Assembly (NCBI GenBank): GCA_015234045.1
Contig: JADFWU010000056.1
Location: forward strand, 1 to 17,696
Direction of reading: 5' to 3'
DNA from: Magnetococcales bacterium
Lineage (GTDB): Bacteria > Pseudomonadota > Magnetococcia > Magnetococcales > JADFWU01
DNA length: 17,696 nt
Shown here: piece by piece, positions 1 to 8,355 of the stretch
Position numbering within the stretch: position 1 is the first letter of the stretch
Layout of the letters: the number at the start of each line of letters is the position of its first letter
Notes under the pieces: model-generated
Told to the model about the DNA's origin: nothing
What the model saw: the letters and a program-made list of their open reading frames with translations, nothing else
Database searches by the model: none
Program-made: the position numbers and the translations under genes

Positions 1-571
1 CATTGTAATAGGCGGATTCAACACGTGAACCCGGTAGCTTGGCAAACCCCGCCTCTTTTTGGTGCAACGCCAACAAACCTTTTAACCAGCCTTTACGAAT
101 CGATTCAAAGCGGTTGTCTTTGGTAGCCTGCCAGTAGTGCAACTCCGCCACCAAAGCCAATGCGGTAATGCCAGTTTTTGCTTTGTCGTGTCGGCGATTC
201 TGGGAGATCAGCCTGCCCCCTTTGTAACCGATGGAAAGTGTTTTAAAGCGGGCTAATATGCGCTCAAGCGTCTGTTGTGCCGTCCGTGCAAGGGCCTTCT
301 GTGTTGGTTGACTACTCAGATATAACAAGTATTCACCAATCGCGTAGGCCGTACCAGCCTGTCGAACCATGTTATTGTCATTTGAGTATTTTTGACTGAC
401 AAAATTATATTTGTATTGGAACAGCCCATCGTCCTTTTGCATACGATGCAGCGCTTGGAACGCCTCATGGATAGCCCGGTCCAGCCCATTGCCATCCGCT
501 TGAACGGTACTGATTGTCACCAGTGACAACAGAATAATCCCGACCAAGCGGCCTAATCCGTCATAAATCAT
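1..571 (-). CDS. Exported helical protein of unknown function (C-terminus outside window)
   Basis: An open frame runs from an ATG at 571 to the left edge without a stop, giving 190 residues and lacking its C-terminus. The start overlaps the stop of the upstream ATPase gene as TGATG, so translation is probably coupled. Residues 1 to about 25 form a signal peptide: a short n-region, a hydrophobic core (LVGIILLSLVTISTV), then an Ala-type site before DGNG. The mature part is helical, with phrases such as VRQAGTAYAIGEYL and KTGITALALVAELHYW that recall six-hairpin (alpha/alpha) glycosidase or terpenoid-cyclase-like folds. That resemblance is by eye only. The protein should act in the periplasm or outer envelope. 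I do not recognise a named family and assign no activity. Confidence 0.75.
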   Translation of the reverse strand, partial: MIYDGLGRLVGIILLSLVTISTVQADGNGLDRAIHEAFQALHRMQKDDGLFQYKYNFVSQKYSNDNNMVRQAGTAYAIGEYLLYLSSQPTQKALARTAQQTLERILARFKTLSIGYKGGRLISQNRRHDKAKTGITALALVAELHYWQATKDNRFESIRKGWLKGLLALHQKEAGFAKLPGSRVESAYYN

Positions 572-2823
572 CACGATGATTTGACAGAGACCACATCACT
601 GTCCTGATCACAGGTGAGACGGACAGCAAATGGAAAATCTTGATCAAACTCCTGGGAAATCACCCAAATTTGAGCAATTTCCGGACTGATATTCAGAAAT
701 GCATCCAATGCCTCACGGGTTCGAAACCGATCAAAGTAGGCAAACGGTTCATCAAAGATCAGAAACTGGGAAGTCCGTGCCGAACGTGCCACAACTGCCT
801 GAGCCAATGCCACACGCAGTGCCAAAAGCATTTGATGCTGCACACCGGTTGAGACCTCATCGAAGCTGAGAAAATCATTCTTCTGGACTGAGAAGGCCTG
901 CACCAACAGTTCATCATCAATACGCAAATGCTGATAACGCCCTTCAGTGAACTGTGGCGTAACCTGAGAAAGGAAGCCCTGTAATTCTTGATGAAACAAG
1001 GTCATGGCGCGTCTGGCTGTACCGGTTAACAGCTCACGGCTGATCTGACGCACATCAATACTCCGTTGAAGCGTGGCCAGCTCCTTATCCAGTTGTGCCA
1101 TTTTCTCAACCAAACCCGCATCCTCTGCCCGACGCTGTTTCTCTTGTTCGATCTCTTGATCCAAATCCTCAATAGTCCGTTGAAGATCTGCAAGCGATTG
1201 TTTGGTCTCTTGGACTTGTGCAGTGACATCGTTGATCAACTGATCCTGATGGATAGTAAACGCATCGTAGGCGCTTTTACACGCACCCAGATAGTGTCCA
1301 CGCAGGCTTGAATCCAATAGGCGTTCACCATGCTTTTCGTTCCAGTTATCCAGACTCTCTTTCCAGGGCGCATCCTCAATTTTTGCAAGTGCCAACACCT
1401 GACGCTCCAAAGGTGCGTCCAGTGCATTTTGCATCGCTTCCAATCGATCCTGACTCTCACGCGCTTTCTGATTGAGCGCTTTTAGCGCCTTGGTACGCTT
1501 GGCAACCTGTGACGACCAGCGCAACGAACGACCAAACACCATCATGCCCAAAAACAGAGCGATACCACCACCAATACCTGAGTAATTCCAGTAAGCAGGT
1601 TGCCAATGCGGCACATGCGTTTCAACCAGCGTTGTCCCTTTCTGCACCATGGGATGATCCGCCATCCGATCATGCATTCCCCATCCGCCAGCACCCACGA
1701 TACCGATCAGAAACAGAACCAAGGCCATGATGGTCAATAAACGCTTTTTGCCTTTCAACTCGGCCTGTTCTTTCTCCAGTGTGGCGCTCTGTTCCAAAAA
1801 AGTGGGCTCTTCGTCACTACCCGGACCATCACCCATCCAAGCCGTCAAGCTATTCTGATTGGCAATGACCTGATCCTGAACAGTGCGATATGCGGATACA
1901 TGTTCACGGAATCCGTTTAACCAGTTGGACAATTTCTTCTCGCCATCACTGCGCGTATCTTCTTCGGACTGCTCAACCAGTGATTCGGTTTGTTGCCAAT
2001 TACTGATCGCTGTATTGAGCGCATCGGCATTGGTTTGCCATTGAACAAACTGTCCCTTGTCTACTGAGCCGGTGAGCGTTTGAACCGCGCCTTGCACCTC
2101 TGATCCGGCCCGCCGCATATCCGTGGCAACCTGCTGCCACTGTTGAAGATCCTTGTTGGCCGTATCCAATCCATCACGCGTGGCAGCCCGCGTGCTTTCC
2201 AACTTCCCCAACTGTGCATCATTCACTTCCAATGCACGCCGCTGTTGTTGCAAATCCAAACGCACCTTGTCCTGACCAACCACCTGATGTTCGGCTTCAA
2301 TCTGCTCCTCATGAAGCTGACATTCCGTCAAATCCAGCACATCCACACCCGCCAGCGCCTTCAACGTGTTACGATCCATTCCCGCTTGATCGCTTCCCCG
2401 TTGGACCAAATAGAGCGCTTCCAAATAGCGTTCAAAAATCAATCCAGTGGATTGAATCATAGTGCGGTTGACCGCATTCCAACCGGTGATAAAAGGTTCG
2501 GACTCGCCATGACGGGATAGCTGTGCTCGATGGTTGCCCTCGGTATCAATATAGCGCGTGACACGATAGGTCTGATCATCCCGACCGGTAAAGGACATTG
2601 CCACCAATGCCGAAGTTTCACCCCAGCGAATCACCCGGTCTAACTGATCTTCCGTCAATACCGATGTGCGACCAAATAACGCCAGACACACCGCTTCCGC
2701 CAGAGTGGATTTTCCCGATTCATTGCGTCCCTCAATGGCAATGATGCCGCGTTCCGGCAGATCATCAAGATCCAGTTTGGCATACTTCATCAGGTTTTCG
2801 CCGTGCAGGCTGCGAATAATCAT
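571..2823 (-). CDS. Rad50/YhaN-like AAA ATPase with central membrane hairpin
   Basis: This 750-residue protein has the split-ATPase layout of the SMC/Rad50/YhaN class. Walker A is at residues 32-40 (GRNESGKST). An ABC-signature-like segment is near 653-664 (SFDEVSTGVQHQ), and Walker B is at 687-693 (FLIFDEP). The middle is glutamine- and charge-rich coiled coil (about 165-360 and 440-600). The position of the Rad50 zinc hook is instead occupied by two hydrophobic stretches, about 361-380 and 414-434, suggesting a membrane hairpin. No CxxC motif is present. Family members are usually partners of an SbcD/YhaO-type nuclease, but no nuclease gene lies next to this one. The start overlaps the stop of the 64-residue gene upstream (ATGA), and the stop overlaps the next start. 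A DNA-repair or nucleic-acid role is inferred from the family; the membrane location is inferred from hydrophobicity. Confidence 0.88.
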   Translation of the reverse strand: MIIRSLHGENLMKYAKLDLDDLPERGIIAIEGRNESGKSTLAEAVCLALFGRTSVLTEDQLDRVIRWGETSALVAMSFTGRDDQTYRVTRYIDTEGNHRAQLSRHGESEPFITGWNAVNRTMIQSTGLIFERYLEALYLVQRGSDQAGMDRNTLKALAGVDVLDLTECQLHEEQIEAEHQVVGQDKVRLDLQQQRRALEVNDAQLGKLESTRAATRDGLDTANKDLQQWQQVATDMRRAGSEVQGAVQTLTGSVDKGQFVQWQTNADALNTAISNWQQTESLVEQSEEDTRSDGEKKLSNWLNGFREHVSAYRTVQDQVIANQNSLTAWMGDGPGSDEEPTFLEQSATLEKEQAELKGKKRLLTIMALVLFLIGIVGAGGWGMHDRMADHPMVQKGTTLVETHVPHWQPAYWNYSGIGGGIALFLGMMVFGRSLRWSSQVAKRTKALKALNQKARESQDRLEAMQNALDAPLERQVLALAKIEDAPWKESLDNWNEKHGERLLDSSLRGHYLGACKSAYDAFTIHQDQLINDVTAQVQETKQSLADLQRTIEDLDQEIEQEKQRRAEDAGLVEKMAQLDKELATLQRSIDVRQISRELLTGTARRAMTLFHQELQGFLSQVTPQFTEGRYQHLRIDDELLVQAFSVQKNDFLSFDEVSTGVQHQMLLALRVALAQAVVARSARTSQFLIFDEPFAYFDRFRTREALDAFLNISPEIAQIWVISQEFDQDFPFAVRLTCDQDSDVVSVKSS

Positions 2824-3014
2824 CCCTGCATCCCCTCGCTTTCCAGTGCCTTCAGTCTATCTATGGTCAATGAAACGGCCTCTTCATATAACGTCTCATC
2901 AAAACCGGTATCTGACTCTTTACGACGATGGATCTCTTCCCGACTGTATTTGGCAAAGTCTTCGCTGGGTGACTTCTCACTGAATCCGCTTTTTTCGTCC
3001 TGTGCTGCCGTCAT
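2820..3014 (-). CDS. Small charged protein coupled to the ATPase gene
   Basis: This 64-residue hydrophilic protein is rich in Glu, Asp, Lys and Ser and is probably helical in its second half (DETLYEEAVSLTIDRLKALE). It has no signal peptide or membrane segment. A good Shine-Dalgarno (GGAGGG) lies about 6 nt before the ATG. Its stop overlaps the start of the Rad50-like ATPase gene as ATGA. The good ribosome site and tight coupling argue that it is a real gene and perhaps a partner of the ATPase. I do not recognise the family, and no function is assigned. Confidence 0.72.
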   Translation of the reverse strand: MTAAQDEKSGFSEKSPSEDFAKYSREEIHRRKESDTGFDETLYEEAVSLTIDRLKALESEGMQG

Positions 3015-3089
3015 GGCCTACCCTCCGCTAAAGAACCTATGAATATCAGGCTCTGAATCTATTCTTTGGAAAAGATATCACGACATCAA

Positions 3090-4259
3090 TCAATTTTCAT
3101 TTTTTACCGTCAACAATCCAGCCCGCTGCAACACTCGTGAGGCATGCCAACTGATCAATGCGCCTATCAACGCCGCCAGACTCATGTAGATAAAGAGCGT
3201 CTGAGCACCTTGCAGCTTAAACAGATATCCCGACACAATCATACCCATACTACCACCCAGTCCAAACGAAAAGGCAGAGTACCATCCTTGTGCCGTGGCC
3301 TGTCCCCCCGGCGGAGACAACTCAAACACCCGTTGAATCGCCGCCACATGGAATGAACCAAAGGTAAATGCATGCAACAACTGACCAATAATCAATAGTG
3401 GCAACCAAAGCGTGAAGCCATAAATCGACCACCGAATCGCCGCGATAAAGATTGATCCCACCAAGACCGTAGAGATACCAAACCGTTTCAATAACGGCCT
3501 GGACCACACCATCACCCCTACTTCCGCCGCCACACCCAACGCCCACAACAAACCGATCTCTGTGCGACTGAATCCGTTATTCTCCAGATGCAACGACATG
3601 AAGCCATAATAGGCACCATGTGAAAACTGCATCAGCAGTGTGGAAAGATAGAACCAAGTCACTCCCGGACGCTTAAACAATCGCCCAAACTGCCCGCTAC
3701 TCTGACGCACCATACCCTGTTCACTGCGCGGCAATCCCAGTGTTAACAAAGCATCAACGACCAGCAATAACAGAATAATCTCCAATATCCACTGAATACC
3801 CCAACGATCCAAAATTGGACCCGCACCCAACGAAAGAATGATAAATCCCACCGAACCCCAAAGCCGTATCCGCCCGTAATCCCGATCATGCCGCGCCACC
3901 CACTCCATGGTAGTCGCTTCAACCATGACCAACGGACCCGCATGGAAAAAACTATAAACAACAGTCACCAACCCCAAAAACAGTGGACTCACCCCAAAGA
4001 AAAACAGCCCAAACCCCGCCACCGTAGCAAAAGAGGTCCCCACTACCACCAGATGCCGCGCCCCACGATCCGCCAACCCACCCCAAACCGGCGGTGCAAT
4101 CACCTTCAAACCAAGCGCTGCCGCACTGAGCATGCCTATCATCTCCGGCCCAATACCCAAATTATCCAAATAGAGCGGCCAGTAAGGCAACCAAACACCC
4201 AATACGCCAAAATAACAGGCGTAGTAACCGGATAGTGTCCAGTAGTGACGGTTTATCAA
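3090..4259 (-). CDS. MFS transporter, PPP/HcaT-like family
   Basis: This is a 389-residue inner-membrane permease with about 12 hydrophobic segments. The N-terminal pattern YFGVLGVWLPYWPLYL, followed by a loop and GLADR, is typical of the MFS_1-like group that includes the E. coli phenylpropionate permease HcaT and nucleoside:proton symporters. The substrate cannot be read from sequence. The frame is open further upstream to 4361, but that would overlap the DUF2782 gene. I place the start at TTG 4259, because a GAGGG Shine-Dalgarno sits 6 nt before it and the first membrane helix begins soon after (NRHYWTLSGYYACYF). It lies 16 bp after the DUF2782 stop, so the two genes are probably co-transcribed. 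The next gene begins 75 bp downstream and I see no terminator between them. Confidence 0.85.
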   Translation of the reverse strand: MINRHYWTLSGYYACYFGVLGVWLPYWPLYLDNLGIGPEMIGMLSAAALGLKVIAPPVWGGLADRGARHLVVVGTSFATVAGFGLFFFGVSPLFLGLVTVVYSFFHAGPLVMVEATTMEWVARHDRDYGRIRLWGSVGFIILSLGAGPILDRWGIQWILEIILLLLVVDALLTLGLPRSEQGMVRQSSGQFGRLFKRPGVTWFYLSTLLMQFSHGAYYGFMSLHLENNGFSRTEIGLLWALGVAAEVGVMVWSRPLLKRFGISTVLVGSIFIAAIRWSIYGFTLWLPLLIIGQLLHAFTFGSFHVAAIQRVFELSPPGGQATAQGWYSAFSFGLGGSMGMIVSGYLFKLQGAQTLFIYMSLAALIGALISWHASRVLQRAGLLTVKNEN

Positions 4260-4265
4260 GTGGTT

Positions 4266-4270
4266 CCCTC
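4266..4270 (-). promoter_or_regulatory. Shine-Dalgarno supporting a TTG start
   Basis: Read on the minus strand this is GAGGG, followed by 6 nt and TTG. It falls between the DUF2782 stop (4278-4276) and the transporter, and it is the main reason for preferring the TTG start over upstream ATGs inside the neighbouring gene. Confidence 0.6.
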
Positions 4271-4275
4271 TATAG

Positions 4276-4629
4276 CTAAAATTGGAATAACGCCCACTGC
4301 GGTACCATAATTCTCGGTTCATAGCCATGAAACCGACTCTCAAACAGACCATCACCATCATTATCTATCAGAAAATAGCGTGGACCATCCTTTGGTGAGA
4401 CTTCATATTGAAACACCGCGCCGCGCATGCTGAACTCCCGCACCCGATTCCCAGCTGAATCTTCATAGACACGTACCACCGTTGCGCCTTCCGTGCTACT
4501 GCTCTCCTCTTTTAATTCAGAGATCAATTCACCCTTTGTTGGTGGTTGCATCGGCACTTCCAGTTGCTCGGCCTTCACCAGCAATGGCACTATGCTGAGT
4601 ACCATTGCCAAACTGAACAATCGTATCAT
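4276..4629 (-). CDS. DUF2782-type exported protein
   Basis: This is a 117-residue protein if translation begins at MIRLF. Residues 1 to about 19 form a signal peptide (SLAMVLSIVPLLVKA, probable cleavage before EQ). The mature part has the DUF2782 layout: a variable linker, then VVRVYEDSAGNRVREFSMRG and VSPKDGPRYFLIDNDGDG. Proteins of this family are commonly encoded beside polA in gammaproteobacteria; their function is not known to me. The frame is open further upstream to an ATG at 4686, but that would overlap polA and put a long polar stretch before the signal peptide. The start at 4629 leaves a 55-bp gap to divergent polA. No strong Shine-Dalgarno precedes it, so the start is approximate. 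Confidence 0.8.
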   Translation of the reverse strand: MIRLFSLAMVLSIVPLLVKAEQLEVPMQPPTKGELISELKEESSSTEGATVVRVYEDSAGNRVREFSMRGAVFQYEVSPKDGPRYFLIDNDGDGLFESRFHGYEPRIMVPQWALFQF

Positions 4630-4684
4630 CCGCTGCACACTATTCGGTTGGCAACGCAGGGTATCTGCGCGTATCATGAAAGGC

Positions 4685-7405
4685 ATGTCTGATACTCCTC
4701 GTTTATATTTAATTGATGGGTCCGGTTATCTCTATCGGGCCTTCTATGGTGTGCGTAATCTGTCGCGCCGGGACGGTTTTCCGACCAACGCCATCTTTGG
4801 CTTTATCAAGATGGTGCGTAAGGTTGTGGAAGAAGCCGGCCCCGATTATCTGGCCATGGTATTTGACCATAAAGGCCCTACATTTCGCCATGAAATGGAT
4901 GAAAACTACAAGGGCAATCGCAAAGCCATGCCCGATGAGTTGCACTCCCAAGTGCCGATTATCAAACAAGTGGTGGATGCCTACCGCATCCCTCAGTTTG
5001 AACTGGCTGGATATGAGGCGGACGATATCATCGGTACAATCGCCTCTCGCGCTGCCAAAGAAGGGATGCAGGTCGTCATCGTCACCGGCGATAAAGATCT
5101 CATGCAGTTGGTCAATGATCGCGTCAGCATGATGGATACCTCACGCGACACCCTTTTTACCACTAAAGAAGTGGAAACACATTGGGGTGTGCCACCAGAA
5201 AAGGTGGTGGATGTGATGGGCCTCTCCGGTGATGCGTCGGATAACATTCCCGGCGTGCCCGGTATCGGCATAAAAACCGCTGCCCAACTCATTCAAACAT
5301 ATGGCGATCTGGACACCCTGCTCAATAGCACAAGTCAGATTAAACAACCTAAACGGCGTGAGAAACTGATACAGTTTGCCGATGATGCCCGGCTTTCGCG
5401 GGCGTTGGCCACCATCAAGCTGGATGTACCGCTCTCCTGGTCGCTGGATAAACTGAAGCTGCAAAGCCCCAATATTGCAGAACTGCATCGAATCTATAAG
5501 GAGATGGAGTTCAACACCCTGATTCGGGAGTTGGATTACGCGGTTGAAGATGAAAATCTGTCCGGTGGCCCGGTACTGCCTGAACCAGAACGGGAACCGA
5601 TCTATCACACCATCACAACCCCGAATGCGTGGCAAACGCTGCTTGCCACGCTGAAAAAACAGAAAAGCTTCTCTATTGATACCGAAACCACCGGCGTTGA
5701 TCCAGTACAAGCGGAACTGGTGGGCGTGTCGCTGGCTTGGGAAGCGTATGAGGCATACTATATTCCCGTTGCACATACGCCTGACGCTGCGCCTGATGGT
5801 CAATTGGATCGACAAACCGTTCTCTCTGATCTCAAACCGATTCTGGAAGATGCCAGCATCGCCTTAACCGGGCAAAATATTAAATATGAATATGTCCTGT
5901 TCAGACGCTATGACATTACGCTGTCCGGTCTGGATCGGGATTCGATGCTCATTTCCCACCTGATCCATGGGCCTGCACGGCGACATAACCTGGACGCTAT
6001 TGCACTGGAAGAGTTGGGACGCACCACTATCACTTATAAAGAGGTTGCTGGAACCGGCAAAAAACAGCTCCGTTTCGACCAAGTACCATTGGAAAAAGCC
6101 GCGCCTTACGCCTGTGAAGATGCTGAAGTCACTTGGCAAGCCGCTGAAAAAATGGCACCTCAACTTGCCGCATTAGAATCAGTCCAAAAACTGTATCAAG
6201 AGGTTGAACTTCCGCTGATTCCCGTGTTGGCAGAGATGGAAATCGCTGGCACCTGTATTGATAAAGCGACCTTAGCCACCATGTCGGCAGATTTCACCAA
6301 ACGCCGCGCCAAACTGGTTGAAGAGATTCACGCACTGGCAGGAGAAGCGTTTAACGTCAACTCACCAAAACAACTCGGTGAGATTTTGTTCGGCAAAATG
6401 GGTATCAAAGGCGGCCGAAAAACCAAAACCGGATACTCCACCAACGTCAATGTACTCACGCGATTGGCAGACCAAGGCCACGACCTGCCCGCCCGCGTGC
6501 TCACCTATCGTTCGTTGACCAAACTACAATCCACCTACACCGATGCGTTGATGGCTTTGATCAACCCGGAAACCGGACGCGTTCATACCAGTTTCAACCA
6601 AGCCGTCACTTTGACAGGTCGCCTCTCCTCTTCTGATCCCAATTTGCAAAACATTCCTATCAGAACAGAGGAAGGCCGCGCCATTCGCACAGCGTTTATT
6701 GCGCCAAAAGGGTGGAAACTTCTGTCTGCGGATTACAGTCAAATCGAATTGCGCCTGCTGGCGCATCTGGGCGATGTACCGCGCTTGAAAGAAGCATTTC
6801 TAACCGGTCAAGATATCCATAGCGCCACCGCTTCGGAGATCTTCGGTGTCAATCTGGAACAAGTGGATGATGATAAACGCCGAATGGCCAAAACCATCAA
6901 TTTTGGTCTGATCTATGGTATGAGTCCGTTTGGATTGGCAAAACGTCTGGGCATCAGCAATATGGAAGCCCGTCACTATATGGATCTTTACTTCAAAAAA
7001 TATGCTGGCGTGCGAGCGTTTATGGATCGCACCATCGTTAAGGCACGTGAACAAGGCTATGTGCAAACGCTGGCTGGTCGGCGCTGTCGCGTGCCGGATA
7101 TTGAAAACCGAAACCGCAACCTACGCGAATTCGCTGAACGCACCGCCATCAATGCACCGTTGCAAGGCTCTGCCGCTGATTTGATTAAAATCGCCATGAT
7201 CCGGCTTCACCACCGCCTGAAAGAGGATGGTTTTAATAGCCGTATGGTGCTTCAAGTCCATGATGAATTGATGCTGGAAGTACCGGAAGACGAGTTGGAA
7301 ACCGTCCAACCGGTCATTCGAGAAGCCATGGAAGGCGCTATGAGTCTGAGTATTCCACTGGTAGTGGATATCGGAATCGGCATGAACTGGGCAGAGGCTC
7401 ATTGA
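4685..7405 (+). CDS. polA: DNA polymerase I
   Basis: This 906-residue protein has the full PolA layout. The 5'-nuclease domain (about 1-300) includes LYLIDGSGYLYRAFYG, AGYEADDIIG and VTGDKDLMQLV. The proofreading domain (about 315-500) has D332/E334 (DTE) and the Exo III Y475/D479 (YACED). The polymerase domain has motif A at D683 (ADYSQIELR), motif B (KTINFGLIYG, about 735-745) and motif C H859-D860-E861. It acts in Okazaki-fragment maturation and repair. The proofreading Exo II motif reads GQNIKYE, with Glu402 where the E. coli enzyme has Asp424. The start is MSDTPRL at 4685; an in-frame ATG at 4676 (MKGMSD) is an alternative, and neither has a strong Shine-Dalgarno. The stop is 3 bp before aat, so the two genes likely form an operon. 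Confidence 0.97.
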   Translation: MSDTPRLYLIDGSGYLYRAFYGVRNLSRRDGFPTNAIFGFIKMVRKVVEEAGPDYLAMVFDHKGPTFRHEMDENYKGNRKAMPDELHSQVPIIKQVVDAYRIPQFELAGYEADDIIGTIASRAAKEGMQVVIVTGDKDLMQLVNDRVSMMDTSRDTLFTTKEVETHWGVPPEKVVDVMGLSGDASDNIPGVPGIGIKTAAQLIQTYGDLDTLLNSTSQIKQPKRREKLIQFADDARLSRALATIKLDVPLSWSLDKLKLQSPNIAELHRIYKEMEFNTLIRELDYAVEDENLSGGPVLPEPEREPIYHTITTPNAWQTLLATLKKQKSFSIDTETTGVDPVQAELVGVSLAWEAYEAYYIPVAHTPDAAPDGQLDRQTVLSDLKPILEDASIALTGQNIKYEYVLFRRYDITLSGLDRDSMLISHLIHGPARRHNLDAIALEELGRTTITYKEVAGTGKKQLRFDQVPLEKAAPYACEDAEVTWQAAEKMAPQLAALESVQKLYQEVELPLIPVLAEMEIAGTCIDKATLATMSADFTKRRAKLVEEIHALAGEAFNVNSPKQLGEILFGKMGIKGGRKTKTGYSTNVNVLTRLADQGHDLPARVLTYRSLTKLQSTYTDALMALINPETGRVHTSFNQAVTLTGRLSSSDPNLQNIPIRTEEGRAIRTAFIAPKGWKLLSADYSQIELRLLAHLGDVPRLKEAFLTGQDIHSATASEIFGVNLEQVDDDKRRMAKTINFGLIYGMSPFGLAKRLGISNMEARHYMDLYFKKYAGVRAFMDRTIVKAREQGYVQTLAGRRCRVPDIENRNRNLREFAERTAINAPLQGSAADLIKIAMIRLHHRLKEDGFNSRMVLQVHDELMLEVPEDELETVQPVIREAMEGAMSLSIPLVVDIGIGMNWAEAH

Positions 7406-7408
7406 CGC

Positions 7409-8104
7409 ATGGCTGTTTTTGTCATTGAATCCACACCGGTTGATCAACTTGACCCAAATAAGATCTTTCCACCTGTTGCACTGGCGGAACCAAACGGACT
7501 ACTTGCAGTAGGCGGAGACCTCTCCGTTGAACGGTTGCTGGCCGCCTATCGAGCCGGCATTTTTCCATGGTATTCGGAAATGGATCCACTGATGTGGTGG
7601 AGCCCTAACCCACGCATGATCCTCTTGCCGGATCAACTCCATGTATCCCGCAGCCTAAGAAAATTAATCCGAAAAAAGCCCTTTAAAATCACCATCAACA
7701 GGGCCTTCGATCAGGTCATCCGCGCCTGCTCCCAAGAGCGTGAAGAGAGCGGCACATGGATCATTCCAGAAATGATCGACGCTTACGTCACCCTACACAA
7801 CCAAGGCTACGCCCTCTCCGTAGAAGCATGGCAACACCAACCCGACAGCCCACCACAACTGGTCGGCGGTGCCTATGGTGTCTGCATTGGCAAAGCGTTT
7901 TTCGGTGAATCCATGTTCTACCGTGCACCAAATGCCTCAAAAGTGGCCTTTGTCTATCTTGTTCAACACCTTCATCAACACGGTTATACTTTGATCGACT
8001 GTCAGATGAATACCGACCATTTAACGCGGTTTGGCGCGTTTGAGGTACCACGTTCGGCGTTTTTGAAGCGGCTTAATGAAGCGACAAATATCACCTCACA
8101 ATAG
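7409..8104 (+). CDS. aat: Leucyl/phenylalanyl-tRNA--protein transferase
   Basis: This is 231 residues, the usual length of the family. Diagnostic segments include AYRAGIFPWYS, MWWSPNPRM, GTWIIPEMIDAY, LVGGAYGVCIGKAFFGESMF, ASKVAFVYL and IDCQMNTDHLTRFGA. The cytoplasmic enzyme moves Leu or Phe from aminoacyl-tRNA onto proteins with N-terminal Arg or Lys, marking them for ClpS/ClpAP under the N-end rule. It starts 3 bp after the polA stop, so it is probably translated from the polA transcript. No convincing terminator follows it before the AT-rich region. Confidence 0.97.
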   Translation: MAVFVIESTPVDQLDPNKIFPPVALAEPNGLLAVGGDLSVERLLAAYRAGIFPWYSEMDPLMWWSPNPRMILLPDQLHVSRSLRKLIRKKPFKITINRAFDQVIRACSQEREESGTWIIPEMIDAYVTLHNQGYALSVEAWQHQPDSPPQLVGGAYGVCIGKAFFGESMFYRAPNASKVAFVYLVQHLHQHGYTLIDCQMNTDHLTRFGAFEVPRSAFLKRLNEATNITSQ

Positions 8105-8195
8105 CCGTAAGCATTTAGCAGTAACCCACCTTCACGATACCATCAAAAACAATAACAGTGTATTATTGACAAATATTTTTAAACTATATTACATA

Positions 8196-8226
8196 TTGAC
8201 AATATGATTATTCAGCATGCTATATT
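8196..8226 (+). promoter_or_regulatory. Possible promoter in the AT-rich leader
   Basis: A consensus TTGACA (8196-8201) lies 19 bp before TATATT (8221-8226), which is preceded by TGC as in an extended -10. The spacer is 2 bp longer than ideal. A second TTGACA stands 30 bp upstream at 8166, also followed by TATATT (8185-8190). The region is AT-rich, so such matches can arise by chance. Confidence 0.3.
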
Positions 8227-8283
8227 GAGGTGGTATTGTCTATAATCTGGACAGTCAACCTTTCCGGCCCCGATTGGGAGCCA

Positions 8284-8331
8284 TTGTCAAATTTTGGATA
8301 TAAATTACTATATCATGCGATATCATAGTAA
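8284..8331 (+). promoter_or_regulatory. Candidate promoter with operator-like palindrome before the RelA/SpoT gene
   Basis: TTGTCA (8284-8289) and TACTAT (8306-8311) are spaced 16 bp apart, as in a sigma-70 promoter of moderate strength. The -10 lies in an inverted repeat: TTACTAT (8305-8311) pairs with ATAGTAA (8325-8331), with an inner ATC/GAT. The palindrome ends 24 bp before the ATG at 8356. A repressor bound there would block the promoter, so autoregulation is possible. This is inferred from sequence only. Confidence 0.35.
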
Positions 8332-8355
8332 CCTTTAAGTTGACAGGGTGTTGAT

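Noticed and set aside
2143-2520. 125-codon plus-strand frame inside the ATPase gene
   Set aside because: Shadow of a well-supported gene on the other strand; low-complexity, unrecognisable translation.
5141-5815. 224-codon minus-strand frame inside polA
   Set aside because: It lies opposite the conserved PolA nuclease domains, and the product resembles nothing.
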